A DNA stretch of 64,000 nucleotides from Diphasiastrum complanatum (GCA_029204225.1 CM055104.1:41395390-41459389); one strand, 5' to 3'. Shown: positions 1 to 11,739, numbered from the stretch's first letter. Numbers and translations are program-made. The notes: generated by a model from the letters alone, not told the origin.

Positions 1-639
1 ATTTGAACTCTAAATTTGTATACAAACTTGAGATTGTTTGGATCTCACAGGGATTTTCATTAAGTAATTTTTTACTTATGAGAAATTTGCTTACCTTTAC
101 AGATTGTAGTTTAGGAATGCTTGTATACTGTTTTTCAGCCTAAAATCTCCGGTTAATTAGGAGCAGTTAAGTCTATCAAGATTGAATGGTTGCTATATTC
201 TGGTATATGATGCTAGGGATAGAGCACTTATCTCAGGAGAGTATCTGGGATACTCAAGACCTAGTTGAAGTCATTTTTATCTTGATGGATCTCCTAAGAG
301 ATTTTGGTGGGATGAGTTTTGTACCAAGAAGCATTTATGACAGGTCTAGAAGTATTTGTGGATAGTCTTGGACTATAATTGTTTTGGATCTTTAACTTTT
401 GAACATTGACTTCCCATATAAGGTGAGGACTCACACAATGATTCATGTAAATTGAGGTACATGAAGGTGATGTTATTAGATTGGAGAGAATCAAACCCAA
501 TAGGAAAATTTATCTTTAATTGTACTTCTAAAAGGTCGATATAGTATTTCAATGTAGAGATAGATAATTTGAGAATTATCCCATCTCTAAATATTTTTTG
601 ATATTGAAGTCAGACTAAAGATTGATTTTCAGGGTAATT
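1..639. other. AT-rich, no gene recognised
   Basis: No reading frame of useful length or known motif was found on either strand. Because a gypsy integrase tail follows directly in plus orientation, this stretch is probably the decayed upstream part of the same pol gene. That is inference from position only. Confidence 0.4.
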
Positions 640-975
640 GTGAAAGTTAAATGATTGATTTGTTAGCTTTTAAACTTAATCTTCAAGTTTGGTCGACTGC
701 TCATCCGGTGTATCATTTAAATTTAGTTTATATGATGATGTCAGTTTGATGTATTGAAGATTTTGCCCATTTGGAAGATTTATCGCTCAATGTACCTTTG
801 GACCCTGAATGAGTACTCAGGATCAGGGATAAACAATTGAGAAATTGTTCTATCCTTGTGTTCTTGCTTAGGTTGGTTGGTCAAATTGAGAATAATGATT
901 CATGGGAAGAGTTAAAAGCATACAAATTGGAATTTCCCTAGTTTTCATTTCTAGAGATAGAAATGGTTTAAGGGG
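640..975 (+). pseudogene. Ty3/gypsy integrase C-terminus and chromodomain relic
   Basis: Reading through stops and frame changes, the segment gives the sequence AHPVYHLNL, which matches the HPVFHVS box near the end of plant gypsy integrases. It then reads LSLNVPLDPE, VLRIRDKQLRN and SWEELKAYKLEFP. These follow the order of the chromodomain that closes chromovirus polyproteins (a repeated 'RxxRxLRN...VQW...ATWE...L...FP' pattern). In the family this domain guides integration to marked chromatin. Several stops and shifts show the gene is dead. A polypurine tract and an LTR follow immediately, which supports the call. Confidence 0.7.
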
Positions 976-1440
976 GGAAGAATGTTATGTCCATGTCCTA
1001 TACAAGGGAATCAGAATTATTCCTGACGTGGATAGCCGGTCACTCCAGGTGTATATGGTTATTGGTTATGCCTCATCATTTCGGGCTTGGCCTGTAAAGT
1101 AATTAATAATCATATAAAGGCCCAGACTTATAATTGGACATAGGAGCACATGCATAGTGAATGACTGCTTTCATGCAAGAATCGGAGGTCAATAGCTCAA
1201 TATGGGTTGCATGGAGGATCTTAAAGGGAATATTCTCTCTCTTTTGAGGAGAATAAGTCTAGTGGAAACTCGCCCATCTTCTAATTGGAAATTTAGTTTC
1301 TTGAGCCTGCTTCTCCTCTTCTCTCTTAGGTTCTTCACTATGGCTTGGGGGCTAGGTCCAGGAGGAAACTCCAGGAGGGATCTAGGTTGATGGGTGGTTT
1401 TGCTCCACAGGTGTCCTTTTGGTTGTTTTGCAATAGGATC
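971..1440 (+). repeat. Gypsy polypurine tract and 3' LTR (3' end unclear)
   Basis: A purine run (AGGGGGGAAG, 971-980) directly precedes a TGTTATGT start at 983, the normal junction of a gypsy polypurine tract and 3' LTR. A TATA-like TATAAAG lies at 1113-1119, as expected for an LTR promoter. The right end is not clear: family-A copia sequence begins by about 1465 and no CA end or target duplication could be fixed. The last 100 bases resemble stretches at 47740-47830 and 48360-48450, so related LTR pieces occur elsewhere in the window. Confidence 0.55.
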
Positions 1441-1464
1441 TAGTCAGATCTTCATTTTGGTGAT

Positions 1465-2731
1465 CCTTACACTACGTCTACTTGTTGCTTTAGCTTCACA
1501 TTTTGGTTGGCCTTTGCATCAGATGGATGTGAAATCTGCTTTTCTAAATGGTGAGTTAGAAGAAGAGGTGTTCATGGATCAACCTGAAGGCTTTGTAACG
1601 AAGGGACAGGAAAATAAAGTATGTCGCTTGAAGAAAGCGCTTTATGGTCTTAAACAGGCACCACATGCGTGGTATAGCAGGATTGAGACCTACTTTCGTT
1701 CAAAGGGGATGGTGAGAACACACTCTGATCCAAATATATATGTCTTATGCTTTGATGGTATGGTTGCTTTGATTGCTCTTTATGTTGATGACTTGATTAT
1801 TACGGGAAATAATCAAGAGATGATAGATATGATCAAGAAAGACCTCATCAAACAATTCGAGATGACAGATCTCAGCCTGATGCATTATTGCCTTGGAGTA
1901 GAGGTGTAGCAAAAAGGACACGAAGTGGGTTTAACACATGTGAAGTATGTCAAAGAGTTGCTGCACAGGTTTAGGTTGCAGGATTGCAAACCAGTAAATA
2001 CTCCTATTGAACCAGGTAAAAAGCTTTCTAAGCTTGATGAGTCATAGTCATTTGATGCTACACTGTATAGGCAGTTAGTAGGGAGCTTGATTTACCTTAC
2101 CACGACTAGACCAGATATATGCTATGTTGTTGGCATTGTAAGTCAGTTTATGGTAGCACCTACGGAAATGCATTAGAAGGCAGCTAAACACATTTTGCAT
2201 TATGTAAAAGGCACTTCAGATTATGGCTTGATTTACAAGAAGCATGATGGGTTACCTGAGTTGTGTGGTTATGTGGATGCGAATTGGGGAGGTGACTATG
2301 ATGATCGTAGATCCACCACAGGGTATGTATTCCAGTTTTGTGGTAGTTGCTTTTCCTGGTCTAGTAAGAACCAAAGTACAATTGCTCTTTCCACCACAGA
2401 AGCAGAGTATGAGGCAATGTGTAGTGCAGCACATGAAGCTATATGGTTGAGACAAATCTTGAAAGAAGTTGGCATGAAGCAAAAAAATCCCACGATATTA
2501 CATAGCAACAATCAGAGTGGCATTAAGCTAGCAAAGAATCCAGTGTTCCATGCGAGAACTAAACACATTGAGATTTAGTATCACTTTATACGTGAGAGGC
2601 TACTGAGTCGTGAAATTCATGTTGTTCATTTTAGCACAGAAGAACAACTAGCTGATATTTTCACTAAGCCACTTGTTGGAGAAAAGTTTGATAAGTCTAG
2701 ATCAAAACTTTCTGTACTTAAAGTTTGTTGA
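1465..2731 (+). pseudogene. Copia family A, copy 1: RT and RNase H fragment
   Basis: This is the 3' part of a Ty1/copia polyprotein. It opens inside reverse transcriptase ([18 protein letters not shown], then [14 protein letters not shown] and the catalytic YVDD box near 1783). It continues through the RNase H region (DANWGGDYDDRRSTTGY and ALSTTEAEYEAM) to a natural stop at 2729-2731. Gag, protease, integrase and the RT start are missing, so the copy is 5'-truncated. In-frame TAG codons follow CLGVEV (1907), LDES (2044) and KMH (2173), and another sits after HIEI (2576-2578). The last one also occurs in the minus-strand copy at 51.5 kb. The two copies are very similar at nucleotide level. Confidence 0.9.
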
Positions 2732-2787
2732 TTTTAAAGCCATGTATATGACTGTATAAAAAGTAGACTCTACTTTAAGGAAGAGAG

Positions 2788-3057
2788 TTAGAATTAAAGT
2801 AGAATCACTGTGTTACTGTACTGTGGGTCCTATCAGTTGATAAAGATCAGTTGGCCTCGCCATGAGGCAAGTTGACTGGATACGCGTCCCGCCAACGGCA
2901 ACCTGGGTCATGCATGGGTTGTCTGAGGGAACAACTATATGTACAGTGTAATTTCATTTTGAGAGATACAGTTGCTATGTGAGCTTGCTGTGGAGAGTGT
3001 TTTCTGTCTGTGTTACTATGTAGCATGATCTGTGTTCCTGTTCGAAGAAAATTTTAA
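2788..3057 (+). repeat. Copia family A 3' LTR (270 bp)
   Basis: It follows the purine-rich AAGGAAGAGAG. It starts TTAGAATT and ends AATTTTAA, giving a short terminal inverted repeat but not the usual TG...CA. The same 270-bp unit, with AATTCTAA at its end, lies at 51154-51423 in opposite orientation. It shares the internal block with GGGTCCTATCAGT and the CCAACGGCAACCTGGGTCAT segment. The match of both ends in two independent copies fixes the length. Confidence 0.85.
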
Positions 3058-3117
3058 GTAAGAATGCAATTATAGGCCTCTTTCAATTTTGAAATAACAA
3101 CTATATTTTCTACAATT

Positions 3118-5430
3118 ATGAATAGTTTAATATATAATTTTTGCCACATGGCACACAACCATTGGAATATTCTAAAATTTGGCAACTCCATGGCACCTAA
3201 TGGTCTTGAGGGTCCTGCTGCATGTTTTACTTCTATCTCTAAAATTAAATACGATTATTTTAAAGGGACTTCTTCTAATGATGCAGATAGCTATGTCTCA
3301 CAATTCGAGTCAATTTCTAATGCGAATAACGAGGGAACTGACGTAGACAAACTATGAATTTTCTCTGGTCTCCTAAAAAAGCAGACGCGCATCTGGTACA
3401 ATCGAGTTGAACCAGGCCATGTAGGAACCTAGTACTTACTGAAAGATGCGTTTCTGAACCAGTTCAGAGAGATTGATTACAAATCTAGAATTCTTGGACG
3501 TCTGAACAATGTTCAGAAGAAGAGTAAAGAATCCCTTCGCAAATATACACGAAAGGTTAAAAATCTCATAGGAAAACTAACCGGTGTATATCCCGTAGAT
3601 ATGCAGATCAAATGTTTTTTGGCTGGTTTACCACCAAAGATTGATCAGTATTGCAGACAAGGGGACATGACCTCCTTAGCAACAGTAATAGCTAGTGCCA
3701 AAAATTTCGAGACCTCGAAACTAGCATAAAAGCGACGATCGACTAAGAAATCTCGAAAGTCGAAGACTGATTCTAGTGATAGCAATGATGATTCTGATTC
3801 TGATTCAAGTACCAGTTCTTCAAGCTTGGAATTTGAAAGTAGCGATTCATCAGAATCAGAAGCTGACAAAGGAGAGAGAAAGAATAAACGACGAACTAAA
3901 CGAAAGGGAGACACAAAAGCTGTCAAGGATAAGTCGTCAACTTCTAAAGTTGAAAAGCTTTGGAAGAGTAATATGGCTGACCTTAATAAAAAGTCTAATG
4001 ACTTTAAAGTGCAGATCTCTGAAGTTGTAGATAAAAGACCAAAAGCGTCTTCTTCCAACTCAAGAATGTGGTGTACGAAATGTGGAACTTCTGGACACAC
4101 TAAGGAAGACTGCACTACTGTGAATGTCAAATACATTGAAGATCCAGTCCAGGAGGTACTTTTTATTTTTCAAAATGATGCGACTACTAACTATGTATAG
4201 GGTACTGCAGCATCAGCCCAACATGACAGACCCAAGTTCGCACCAAGAAGACATAATCCTCCTAAATCTGTTGGACCAGCGAAGTCTCAAGCCACGACTA
4301 AACCAGTTTCGGGCAACTACTACAACTATGGAGAGCCGAGACATTTTTTTCCTGACTGTCCTCAACTGCAAAAGCCGATTGGTTATGTACCATTATGTTT
4401 GAATTGCAGACAGCCTGGCCACAAGTATCCTGACTGCCCTCAGCCGCAGAAGCCACGACCCAAATATCAGTATGTAGCAACACCAGTTGTTGTAGACACG
4501 AAAGCGAAAGATGCGATTGATGTTGTTGTGCAGAGAATTGACGTTATTGAAGGAAAACTGGCAAAGACAGAAGATCAGTCCATGCCAAATGATGTGGAGA
4601 AATTATTCAAAGTCACAACGAGAAGCAAAAGCTCCTCGAAACTTGATCAGAAATCTTTGACAAAGCGCAGAAAGTCCTCAAAAAAGAAATCCTCTAGCAA
4701 AACAACGAACAAATCTATGACTAAAGAAGATCTCAAAGATGACCATGACTATGACCGCGATGCTGCAAAGTTATTTGCAAAAGATATCTCGACAGAAACA
4801 AAGGAAATCATCAATGCTGAACTTCAGACAGCTGTGCAGAAAAGGTGGTCACTTTTGAGAAAGAGGACGAAGAAATCGCAAAGACGAAATTGTCTAGTGC
4901 TGTTATCGATAAACCAACCTCAAAATCGAAGATGAAAGAATATGACATCGTGACTGATATCGGATCTCTTCGTCCGAACATTACTTTTGAATAGCTGTTG
5001 GCAGATACCACTTATTACAGAAAGCAATTGAAAGGCCTTTCTGTGCCCAAAAAGAAGAAAAAAATTTCTCTGCCAGATGCTGGTGTTTTGTCTATCGATT
5101 TAGGTGATCTAGGTGCACCCGAGATTGATATTACCATTGCGGGATGCTTAATCAAAAAAGTTCCAATTGACTTTGGTTCCAGTGTAAATATAATAACAGA
5201 AGACACAGCTCATGCTCTAGGGCTGACTGACATTCAACCGACACAACGAAACATCAAGTTAGCTAATTCGACACGACGAAAACCTGTTGGATAACTGAAG
5301 GATGTCACTGTCTACATTCATGCTGAGCCATTCACAATAAATTTCATTGTTATCAAACCACTCGGTTTGTCATCCTATTTTGTGCTGATTGGACGACCTT
5401 GGCTTTATCAATCAAATGCAAGTGTACTTT
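3118..5430 (+). pseudogene. Ty3/gypsy gag and aspartic protease relic
   Basis: Several frames and stops are joined here. The order is a retrotransposon gag domain (SISKIKYDYFKGTSSNDA, IWYNRVEPGH, then LLKDAFLNQFREIDYKSRI), an acidic Ser/Asp-rich and Lys-rich linker, and zinc knuckles. Two knuckles keep the CX2CX4HX4C spacing (CTKCGTSGHTKEDC and CLNCRQPGHKYPDC). A third between them has lost its first cysteines (NYGEPRHFFPDC). A retropepsin-like domain follows (PIDFGSSVNIITED), with DFGS where related elements usually have a D-S/T/G-G-S/A triad, then the closing box VLIGRPWL. Stops at 3355, 3727 and 4198 and a frame change near 4850 make it non-functional. No RT follows, so pol has been deleted. 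Confidence 0.8.
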
Positions 5431-5599
5431 GAAAATCCAGAGAGCTGAGATTTCAGACTGGTGAGACCAATAATCGAGGTAAGCCAGCAGAACAAATCAT
5501 AATTTGCGAGTTTATGCTTTCCTACGCTCATTCTCTTTGCGATCAAAGCACTCTTTTGCGAACTATTGCGATCTATGGAGCTATCGTTAAACATTCGAA

Positions 5600-7130
5600 C
5601 AATGGCTTTCGGATCAAGTTCTAGCTCTGATATCATCTGAAAAACACGCGCAGGAATCCGTCTGGCATCCATCCAGTCCTTTTTGGATCGATGCAGGTTG
5701 GGTGATTTGAAAGTGGGACCCTCCATCATCCTCTCTGAAGTCAGTACTGAGTTTGTGAACTCTATACATTCAATTTCGGAGAAGGAATTCAAAGTTCACA
5801 TACGAGGCAAATTCTTCACCATCTCTGAAGATTTGTTTTGCACAGCCCTCGGACTACCATTGGATGGGAAGCTGGTTGCGACAAATAAAGATTCGGTGGA
5901 TGAAGCTGCCCACTTCCTAAGCAACTGCTTTGTACCCACGAAGGGGTACAAAATCTCTACGATCCGAGATGCAACATTCAAACTATTTTGTAAATATACA
6001 AACCAAGCCATATTTTTGATGGATGCGGATGCGACAATTTCAGTTCAAAATTTTGGTTACATATTGGATGCGCTTGCGGGTAATCCAGTATGCTTCGTCG
6101 TTATCACATACAAAGCTTTTTTTGCAATGGATCAAACATCAAAAGTTTTCTAGAGTCGGAGCCCATGTTTCTCGCCTCTGCGCTCATTTTCAAATTTTGA
6201 CTGAGCAAGAGAAAATACTGCTGACGGGAAGGATGTTGGCTCCCAAGCCAATTGATCTTTCCAGCCTTATTTCTGTTCCTATTCCAGTTCCATCTGATGC
6301 TACACCAACAATCAAAGTAGCAGCCACCACTGCTATGGAGAGTGAAACTGTGGCAATGGAAACCGATTTTGTTGCTGTTGTTGCTGATTCTTCAAAGCCA
6401 GCATTTGCTTCCACATCTCAGAAGCAGCAGAGTGCATCCACCTCTGAGGATGACGCAACCCAGTCCGACACATCAGACAAAGGATGAATAGCTGCTGAAG
6501 GCGACACTGGGGCACCTGTGGCAGATGAAGAAGGACCAGACGACCAGCCCCAGTGGTTTCGATCCATGACAGAGAAAGCCAAAAATCTAGTGGCTGAAGT
6601 ATATGAGTTTGACAAGTACCACCGACAACTCACGATGCAGCTTATCACCTCAGAGAGAAAATCTTTAAACTCTCTGAAGGATTCCTTCTAGAAGATCGAT
6701 TCGCTCAAATCAGACAACACGAAGCTGATCAAACAACATCATTCTCTCAAAACACAGCTTCAGACTCTAATAAAGGAAGCTAATTCTTTGAAGCAAACAA
6801 ATAAGGCAATTCAGGCCAAGTCTGACAATTTTTAGACGCAAAACAATTTTTTGAAGCAGCAACTTTTGGCTGCAAATCAACATAATGTCGCGCTCCAGAA
6901 ACATTTATAGGAGGAGCGAATGACAAGACTAAAGACATAAGCTGCTCTATCTTTGAGCACCAATGCAGGGTCAATCACAGTCGATCTCACGAAGCTAAAC
7001 CTGTTGGGATCCAAGCGGTGCTCGATACAAATGATGAGAATCGTGAGAAGAAAAATTCACGAAACATTCGCGACTCTCCTTCAAGATTGAGGATGGAGTT
7101 CAGACATGTTCGCTGGGCACTGCCAGCTGA
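5600..7130 (+). pseudogene. Downstream gypsy ORF with coiled coil, unknown function
   Basis: The frame begins MAFGSSSSSD at 5601 and reads through a TGA and a frame change near 6130. The N-terminal part (VHIRGKFFTISEDLFCTALG, 5788-5850) resembles domains annotated as putative plant transposon proteins; I cannot confirm this. The middle is Pro/Ser/Thr-rich. The end is heptad-like and rich in Leu, Lys and Gln (SLKDSF, SDNTKLIKQHHSLKTQLQTL, ANSLKQTNKA), so a coiled coil is likely. It lies where pol would end, after the gag-protease block. A similar layout is seen on the minus strand at 41.1-43.1 kb. Copia-C interrupts the DNA at 7134. Confidence 0.5.
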
Positions 7131-7134
7131 AACA

Positions 7135-7790
7135 TGTGAAAAATACAGATCCTAAGTGGATCTAAACTCCAAGATCATTGGCTTGAATGCTTGCACTCCA
7201 AACTACATAAGCTAGGAATTGGCAACACATTCTATGCTACCTAGAATGCAAAGAACTTGATCAAAAAGCATTTATCACAAATGGAAACTTCCATAAACAT
7301 CAAGTGCGGCCCAAAATAGCATTATACAGTCCATAATACATCAGCCTATCACTTTTGGAAAGCACCTAAGATCATACACAATAGCTTGAAGACAATACAC
7401 ACAACAATGCTCTCAATGGAGGAAGAAACAATGACAATGATCTATTGATCTCAATGAAGCATACAAAAGGTTTCTCCAACCTGTTCTCCACGACTTCCCT
7501 ACTATTTATGGATGAGGAAGATGACTCTCTCTCCTCTCTCTAGAAGGTACTTGACCCTAGATATTCCCTATATAGGAAAAATAGCTAAAAAATGGCTTAT
7601 ATGACCAAAATACATCAAAATGGTCTCATTTTGAAGGGTATGAAGTTTGACACTTCATCATACTGAAAAAATACAGTAAATAAAAACATTGTGGCCTGGT
7701 TCACACGTGTGAAACTCCAGAACCAAAACTATTTACAATTTTAGCCAATTTAGGCCTCAAACTAGCTAGGAAATGTTGACAATTTTCACA
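7135..7790 (-). repeat. Copia-C 3' LTR
   Basis: 656 bp. On the minus strand it starts TGTGAAAATTGTC and ends TTTTTCACA. A TATA-like CTATATAG lies near 7567-7577, and a perfect palindrome TTCACACGTGTGAA sits at 7700-7713, upstream of the TATA in the element's own direction. The last bases of the polyprotein, including its stop codon, lie inside the LTR. Confidence 0.95.
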
Positions 7791-10700
7791 CTCCCTCTTC
7801 AACATTGGATGCTAGTTTCAACATAGTCTTTGAGCACATTCCAAGATTAGATCTATGCATTAAATATAGGTCCTTTCCCAATGGTTTGGTGAAGATATCA
7901 GCCACACACTCCTTTGAAGAGACATGTTGAAGCTCCACCTCTTTGGCAATGACTTGATCTCTCACAAAATGGTGAGCAATCTCAATGTGCTTGCTCCTTG
8001 CATGAAAAACAGGATTGCTTGCCAAGCTTTGGGCTGAAAGGTTATCACAAAGTATGATTGGAGTCTTCTCTGGTTCCAGCAAGTGAAGATCCAATAACAT
8101 CCTCTTGATCCAAAGAATCTCCTTGGTGCATGTTGTTAATGCCTTGTACTCGGCTTCGGTGGAAGATAGAGAGATAGTTGGTTGCTTCTTTGATAGCCAT
8201 GAGACCACTCCATCTCCAAGATAGATTGCAAAGGCACTTGTTGACTTCCTATCCATTTGATCACCTGCAAAATCTGAATCTGAAAATCCACAAAGGTTAG
8301 GTGTAGTACCTCCATACAAGATGCCAAAATCTCTAGATCCCGAGATGTATCTAAGTACTCTCTTTCCTAGCTTCCAATGAGCCTCACTAGGATCTTGCAT
8401 AAATTGACTTAGTTTACCAACCACAAAGCTTAGATCAGGTCTTGTGATGGTTAACCATATAAGAGATCCTATTAGCTTTCTATAGAGAGTAATGTCCTTG
8501 AAGGATCTTTCATTACTTCTTGTAGTTAGCTTTACATTTGATTCCATAGGAGTAGAAACAACTTTACAATCTTCCATATGAAACCTTTTTAGAATAGAGT
8601 TAACATACTTTTCTTGACATATGAATGTAGATTTAGAAGTTCTAATAATCTCTATTCCTAAGATATAATGAAGTTTACCAAGATCTTGAATTTCAAACTC
8701 TCTTTTGAGTGCCATCTTGATTTCATCTATATCTAGATTGTTACCACCACTTAAGATAATGTCATCAACATAGATCAAAAGTAAAGTGATATCATTTTCA
8801 TTCAATCTAAAGTAGAGAGAATGATCATACTCACTCATAACAAAGTTTTGAGAAAGTAAGAAGGAATTGAGCTTAGCATACCAACTCCTTGGTGCTTGCT
8901 TTAGCCCATACAAACTCTTTTGGAGATAGCACACATGATTAGGCTCATCATGTGAAACATAGCCCTCGGGTTGCTCCATGTAAATATCTTCTTCAAGATC
9001 ACCATTCAAGAAGGCATTAGTAACATCCATTTGCCACATATCCCAATCATAAAGAGTTGCAAGAGAGATTAGGATTCGAATAGTTACCATCTTTGCCACG
9101 GGTGCAAAGGTCTCATCATAGTCAATACCATATTCTTGAGCATACCCCTTTGCCACCAACCTTGCCTTGTACTTGTTGATTGATCCATCTTGATTTGTCT
9201 TGATCTTGAAGATCCACTTACAACCAATTGCCTTCTTGTCCTTTGGAAGCTTTACCAACCTCCATGTGTTGCTTTTGATGAGTGCTTGATGCTCATGATC
9301 CATGGCTTGGATCCATTCCTTCTTTTGAATTGCTTCACCTACACAAGTTGGTTCATCAAAAGAGGTAAGAAAAGCAAGGTTAGAGTTGTCCACCACTTGC
9401 TTTCCTTTTTCATCATAGGTTAGCCTTGATGGCTTAGCCCTTTGCCTTTGAGTCTTCCTTGAAGTTTGCTTTGGAGTGGCATCTCCATCTTCATCCAAGA
9501 CATCTTGCACATCATGATGATTAGTAGGCACATCAACATCAACATCAACAACATTGGAAACATTCTCTTCATGAAAGATGACATCCCTACTTATGACAAC
9601 TTTCTTTGTAGAAGGAATGTACACTTTGTAAGCCTTGCTTACTTCACTATAGCCAACAAACACACCCTTCTTTGATGAAGGATCTTCTTTAGTTCTATCA
9701 TCAAGTGTGATATTGACAAAACATGTACATCCAAAGATCCTACAATGCTTGACACTCGGCCTTCTACCATAAAGAACCTCATGAGGAGTTTTACCATCCA
9801 AGGAAGCACTTGTCCATCTATTACATAGATAGTTAGCACATGCTAAAGCTTCCCCCCAAAAAGACTTAGCAAGATTAGCATGTAGTCTCATTGCCTTGGC
9901 ACATTCACAAAGGGTTCTATTCTTCCTCTCGGCCACTCCATTCTGTTGTGGAGTCCTAGGACTAGACATCTCCCTCTTAATCCCATGTGCTATACAAAAG
10001 TCTTTGAACCTATTTGAGGTGTATTCCCCTCCATTATCAGATCTTAAGCATTTGATCTTTGTATTGAATTGGTTTTCCATTTCATTCTTGAACTTGACAA
10101 ATGCAGCAAACACTTCATCCTTACTTTTAAGAAGATAGATCCAAGTATACCTACTAAAGTCATCAATGAAAGTTGCATACATCTTTGCCCCACCATTGCT
10201 AGTTGTACTAGAAGAATGAATATCAGAATGCACAAGTTGAAAAGCTTCTTTAGATCTAGAAGTAGATCTAGAATAAGCAAGTCTATGAGATTTGGACAAG
10301 GCACAATGTTCACAAACACTATTGTTTGCAACAAGACTTTTAGGGAGACCAAGAACAAGCTCTTTCTTTGCCATTACCTCCAAAGATTTGAAGTTGGGAT
10401 GGCCCAACCTCTTGTGCCAAACTTCTTGGTTTGTCAATTGCTCCCTAGCCATACATCCTTCATGATTAGAGATCACACATGCATCAAGCTTGAAAAGTTT
10501 ACCATGCCTCCTACCTTGAGCAATCAAGGATCCACATTTACTTATCAAACATGCATCTCCAATGAACTCCACATCAAGTCCTTTGTCAATCATTTGACTT
10601 ACACTAAGCAAATTCTTAGTGATTGAAGGAATGTACAAAACATTTTCAAGATTTGCTTTCCTATTTGTTGAAAGGGAAATAGGAATAGTGCCTATGCCTT

Positions 10701-11739
10701 TGATGTCACATTGACCATCATTTGCAGTGTAGATGATGTTACCTTCTCCCTCATAAGACAATAAGGATGTAAAGTATTCCTTATGTCTTGTCATGTGAGA
10801 TGAGGCTCCACTATCAATCCACCAAGGATCATTATCATCTATGTTGGCTAACAAACTTGAAGTCATAACAAGTGATTCACATGTGTTATGTTCTTCCTCA
10901 TCTATTGTAAGATTTCCTTGCCTCTCTCCTTGCTCTCTTTTCTTCTTATAACATTCATTTGCAAAATGACCTTTTATCCCACAATAAAAGCACTTGAACT
11001 TTGACTTATTGTTCTTAGTAGAAGAGGAAGAGGAAGAGTGATCATCATGATCAAAGTTACCACCTTTGGACCATTTCCCTTTGCCTTTACCTTTGCCCTT
11101 GAATTTGCCTTTTGTGAAGAAAGCCTCTTCACCTCCACCTTGCAAGGATGCACCATCAAGCTTTGATTGCAACCTATGTTCTTCAGCCAATAAGATTTCT
11201 TGCAAGTCAACCACACTTGGCAAGACTCTTTGAATGGCAAAACTTTGCACAAGGTTAGCATGTTCATTTAGCAAACCATTCAACATAACTTGGACTATTT
11301 CACCATCTTTTATGTTCTCATCAATGCATGCTAAATCATCACTTAGGGACTTAACTCTCAAGATAAATGCATGAGCACTTTCACCCTCTCTTTGCCTACT
11401 AGAAAATATTTGTCTCCTTAGGGTCAATACCCTAGATGTGGACTTTGATTCAAAGAGCTTCTTTAAGGCATTCCATGCCTCACTTGCACTTTGACACTTT
11501 CCAACTTCCTTGAGAAGTTCATTTGTAACATTCATTTTAATGATATGAAGAGCCCTTTTGGCCTTCTTATCAAACCTTTGTTGCTCTTGAAGTGTGAGAG
11601 GTCTCTCTTCAATTTCTGCAACTATGTCCATGAGTTCATTCAACTCAAGTAAGGACTCCATCCTCACTTTCCAAGTAGAGTAGTTTGATGAACTCAACCT
11701 TTCACTAGACTCTAGCATGATCCCACCATTGGAAGCCAT
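7786..11739 (-). CDS. Copia-C gag-pol polyprotein, intact
   Basis: One uninterrupted frame of 1317 residues starting at the ATG ending at 11739 (MASNGGIMLESSERL). Order of domains: copia gag (about 15-230); Gly/Lys-rich linker; zinc knuckle CFYCGIKGHFANEC (about 250); protease with WWIDSGASSHMT (about 308); pre-integrase zinc region with HKRLGH and CEHCALSK; integrase core with the D-D-E residues in LVHSDIH, LRSDNGGEY and VAERKNRT; reverse transcriptase with GCKWIFKIKTN, DVTNAFLNGDLEEDIYMEQP and YVDDIILSGG; RNase H with DSDFAGDQMDRKST and SLSSTEAEYKAL. It ends near HVSSKECVADIFTKPLGK. The length suits a full copia polyprotein, and no catalytic residue that I can identify is lost. Its product would copy the element's RNA into DNA in cytoplasmic particles and integrate it. 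Confidence 0.97.
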   Translation of the reverse strand: MASNGGIMLESSERLSSSNYSTWKVRMESLLELNELMDIVAEIEERPLTLQEQQRFDKKAKRALHIIKMNVTNELLKEVGKCQSASEAWNALKKLFESKSTSRVLTLRRQIFSSRQREGESAHAFILRVKSLSDDLACIDENIKDGEIVQVMLNGLLNEHANLVQSFAIQRVLPSVVDLQEILLAEEHRLQSKLDGASLQGGGEEAFFTKGKFKGKGKGKGKWSKGGNFDHDDHSSSSSSTKNNKSKFKCFYCGIKGHFANECYKKKREQGERQGNLTIDEEEHNTCESLVMTSSLLANIDDNDPWWIDSGASSHMTRHKEYFTSLLSYEGEGNIIYTANDGQCDIKGIGTIPISLSTNRKANLENVLYIPSITKNLLSVSQMIDKGLDVEFIGDACLISKCGSLIAQGRRHGKLFKLDACVISNHEGCMAREQLTNQEVWHKRLGHPNFKSLEVMAKKELVLGLPKSLVANNSVCEHCALSKSHRLAYSRSTSRSKEAFQLVHSDIHSSSTTSNGGAKMYATFIDDFSRYTWIYLLKSKDEVFAAFVKFKNEMENQFNTKIKCLRSDNGGEYTSNRFKDFCIAHGIKREMSSPRTPQQNGVAERKNRTLCECAKAMRLHANLAKSFWGEALACANYLCNRWTSASLDGKTPHEVLYGRRPSVKHCRIFGCTCFVNITLDDRTKEDPSSKKGVFVGYSEVSKAYKVYIPSTKKVVISRDVIFHEENVSNVVDVDVDVPTNHHDVQDVLDEDGDATPKQTSRKTQRQRAKPSRLTYDEKGKQVVDNSNLAFLTSFDEPTCVGEAIQKKEWIQAMDHEHQALIKSNTWRLVKLPKDKKAIGCKWIFKIKTNQDGSINKYKARLVAKGYAQEYGIDYDETFAPVAKMVTIRILISLATLYDWDMWQMDVTNAFLNGDLEEDIYMEQPEGYVSHDEPNHVCYLQKSLYGLKQAPRSWYAKLNSFLLSQNFVMSEYDHSLYFRLNENDITLLLIYVDDIILSGGNNLDIDEIKMALKREFEIQDLGKLHYILGIEIIRTSKSTFICQEKYVNSILKRFHMEDCKVVSTPMESNVKLTTRSNERSFKDITLYRKLIGSLIWLTITRPDLSFVVGKLSQFMQDPSEAHWKLGKRVLRYISGSRDFGILYGGTTPNLCGFSDSDFAGDQMDRKSTSAFAIYLGDGVVSWLSKKQPTISLSSTEAEYKALTTCTKEILWIKRMLLDLHLLEPEKTPIILCDNLSAQSLASNPVFHARSKHIEIAHHFVRDQVIAKEVELQHVSSKECVADIFTKPLGKDLYLMHRSNLGMCSKTMLKLASNVEEGV
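7791..7804 (-). other. Copia-C polypurine tract
   Basis: On the minus strand this reads TGTTGAAGAGGGAG directly before the 3' LTR, the usual primer for plus-strand DNA synthesis. It overlaps the codons for the last residues of the polyprotein (NVEEGV). The same purine string precedes the 3' LTRs of Copia-B and of the fragment at 46981. Confidence 0.85.

Noticed and set aside
3645-4136. Minus-strand 163-codon frame rich in Leu and Ser
   Set aside because: Shadow of the acidic Ser/Asp-rich linker of the gypsy gag on the plus strand.
10069-10626. Plus-strand 185-codon frame inside Copia-C
   Set aside because: It is the antisense shadow of the intact gag-pol frame.
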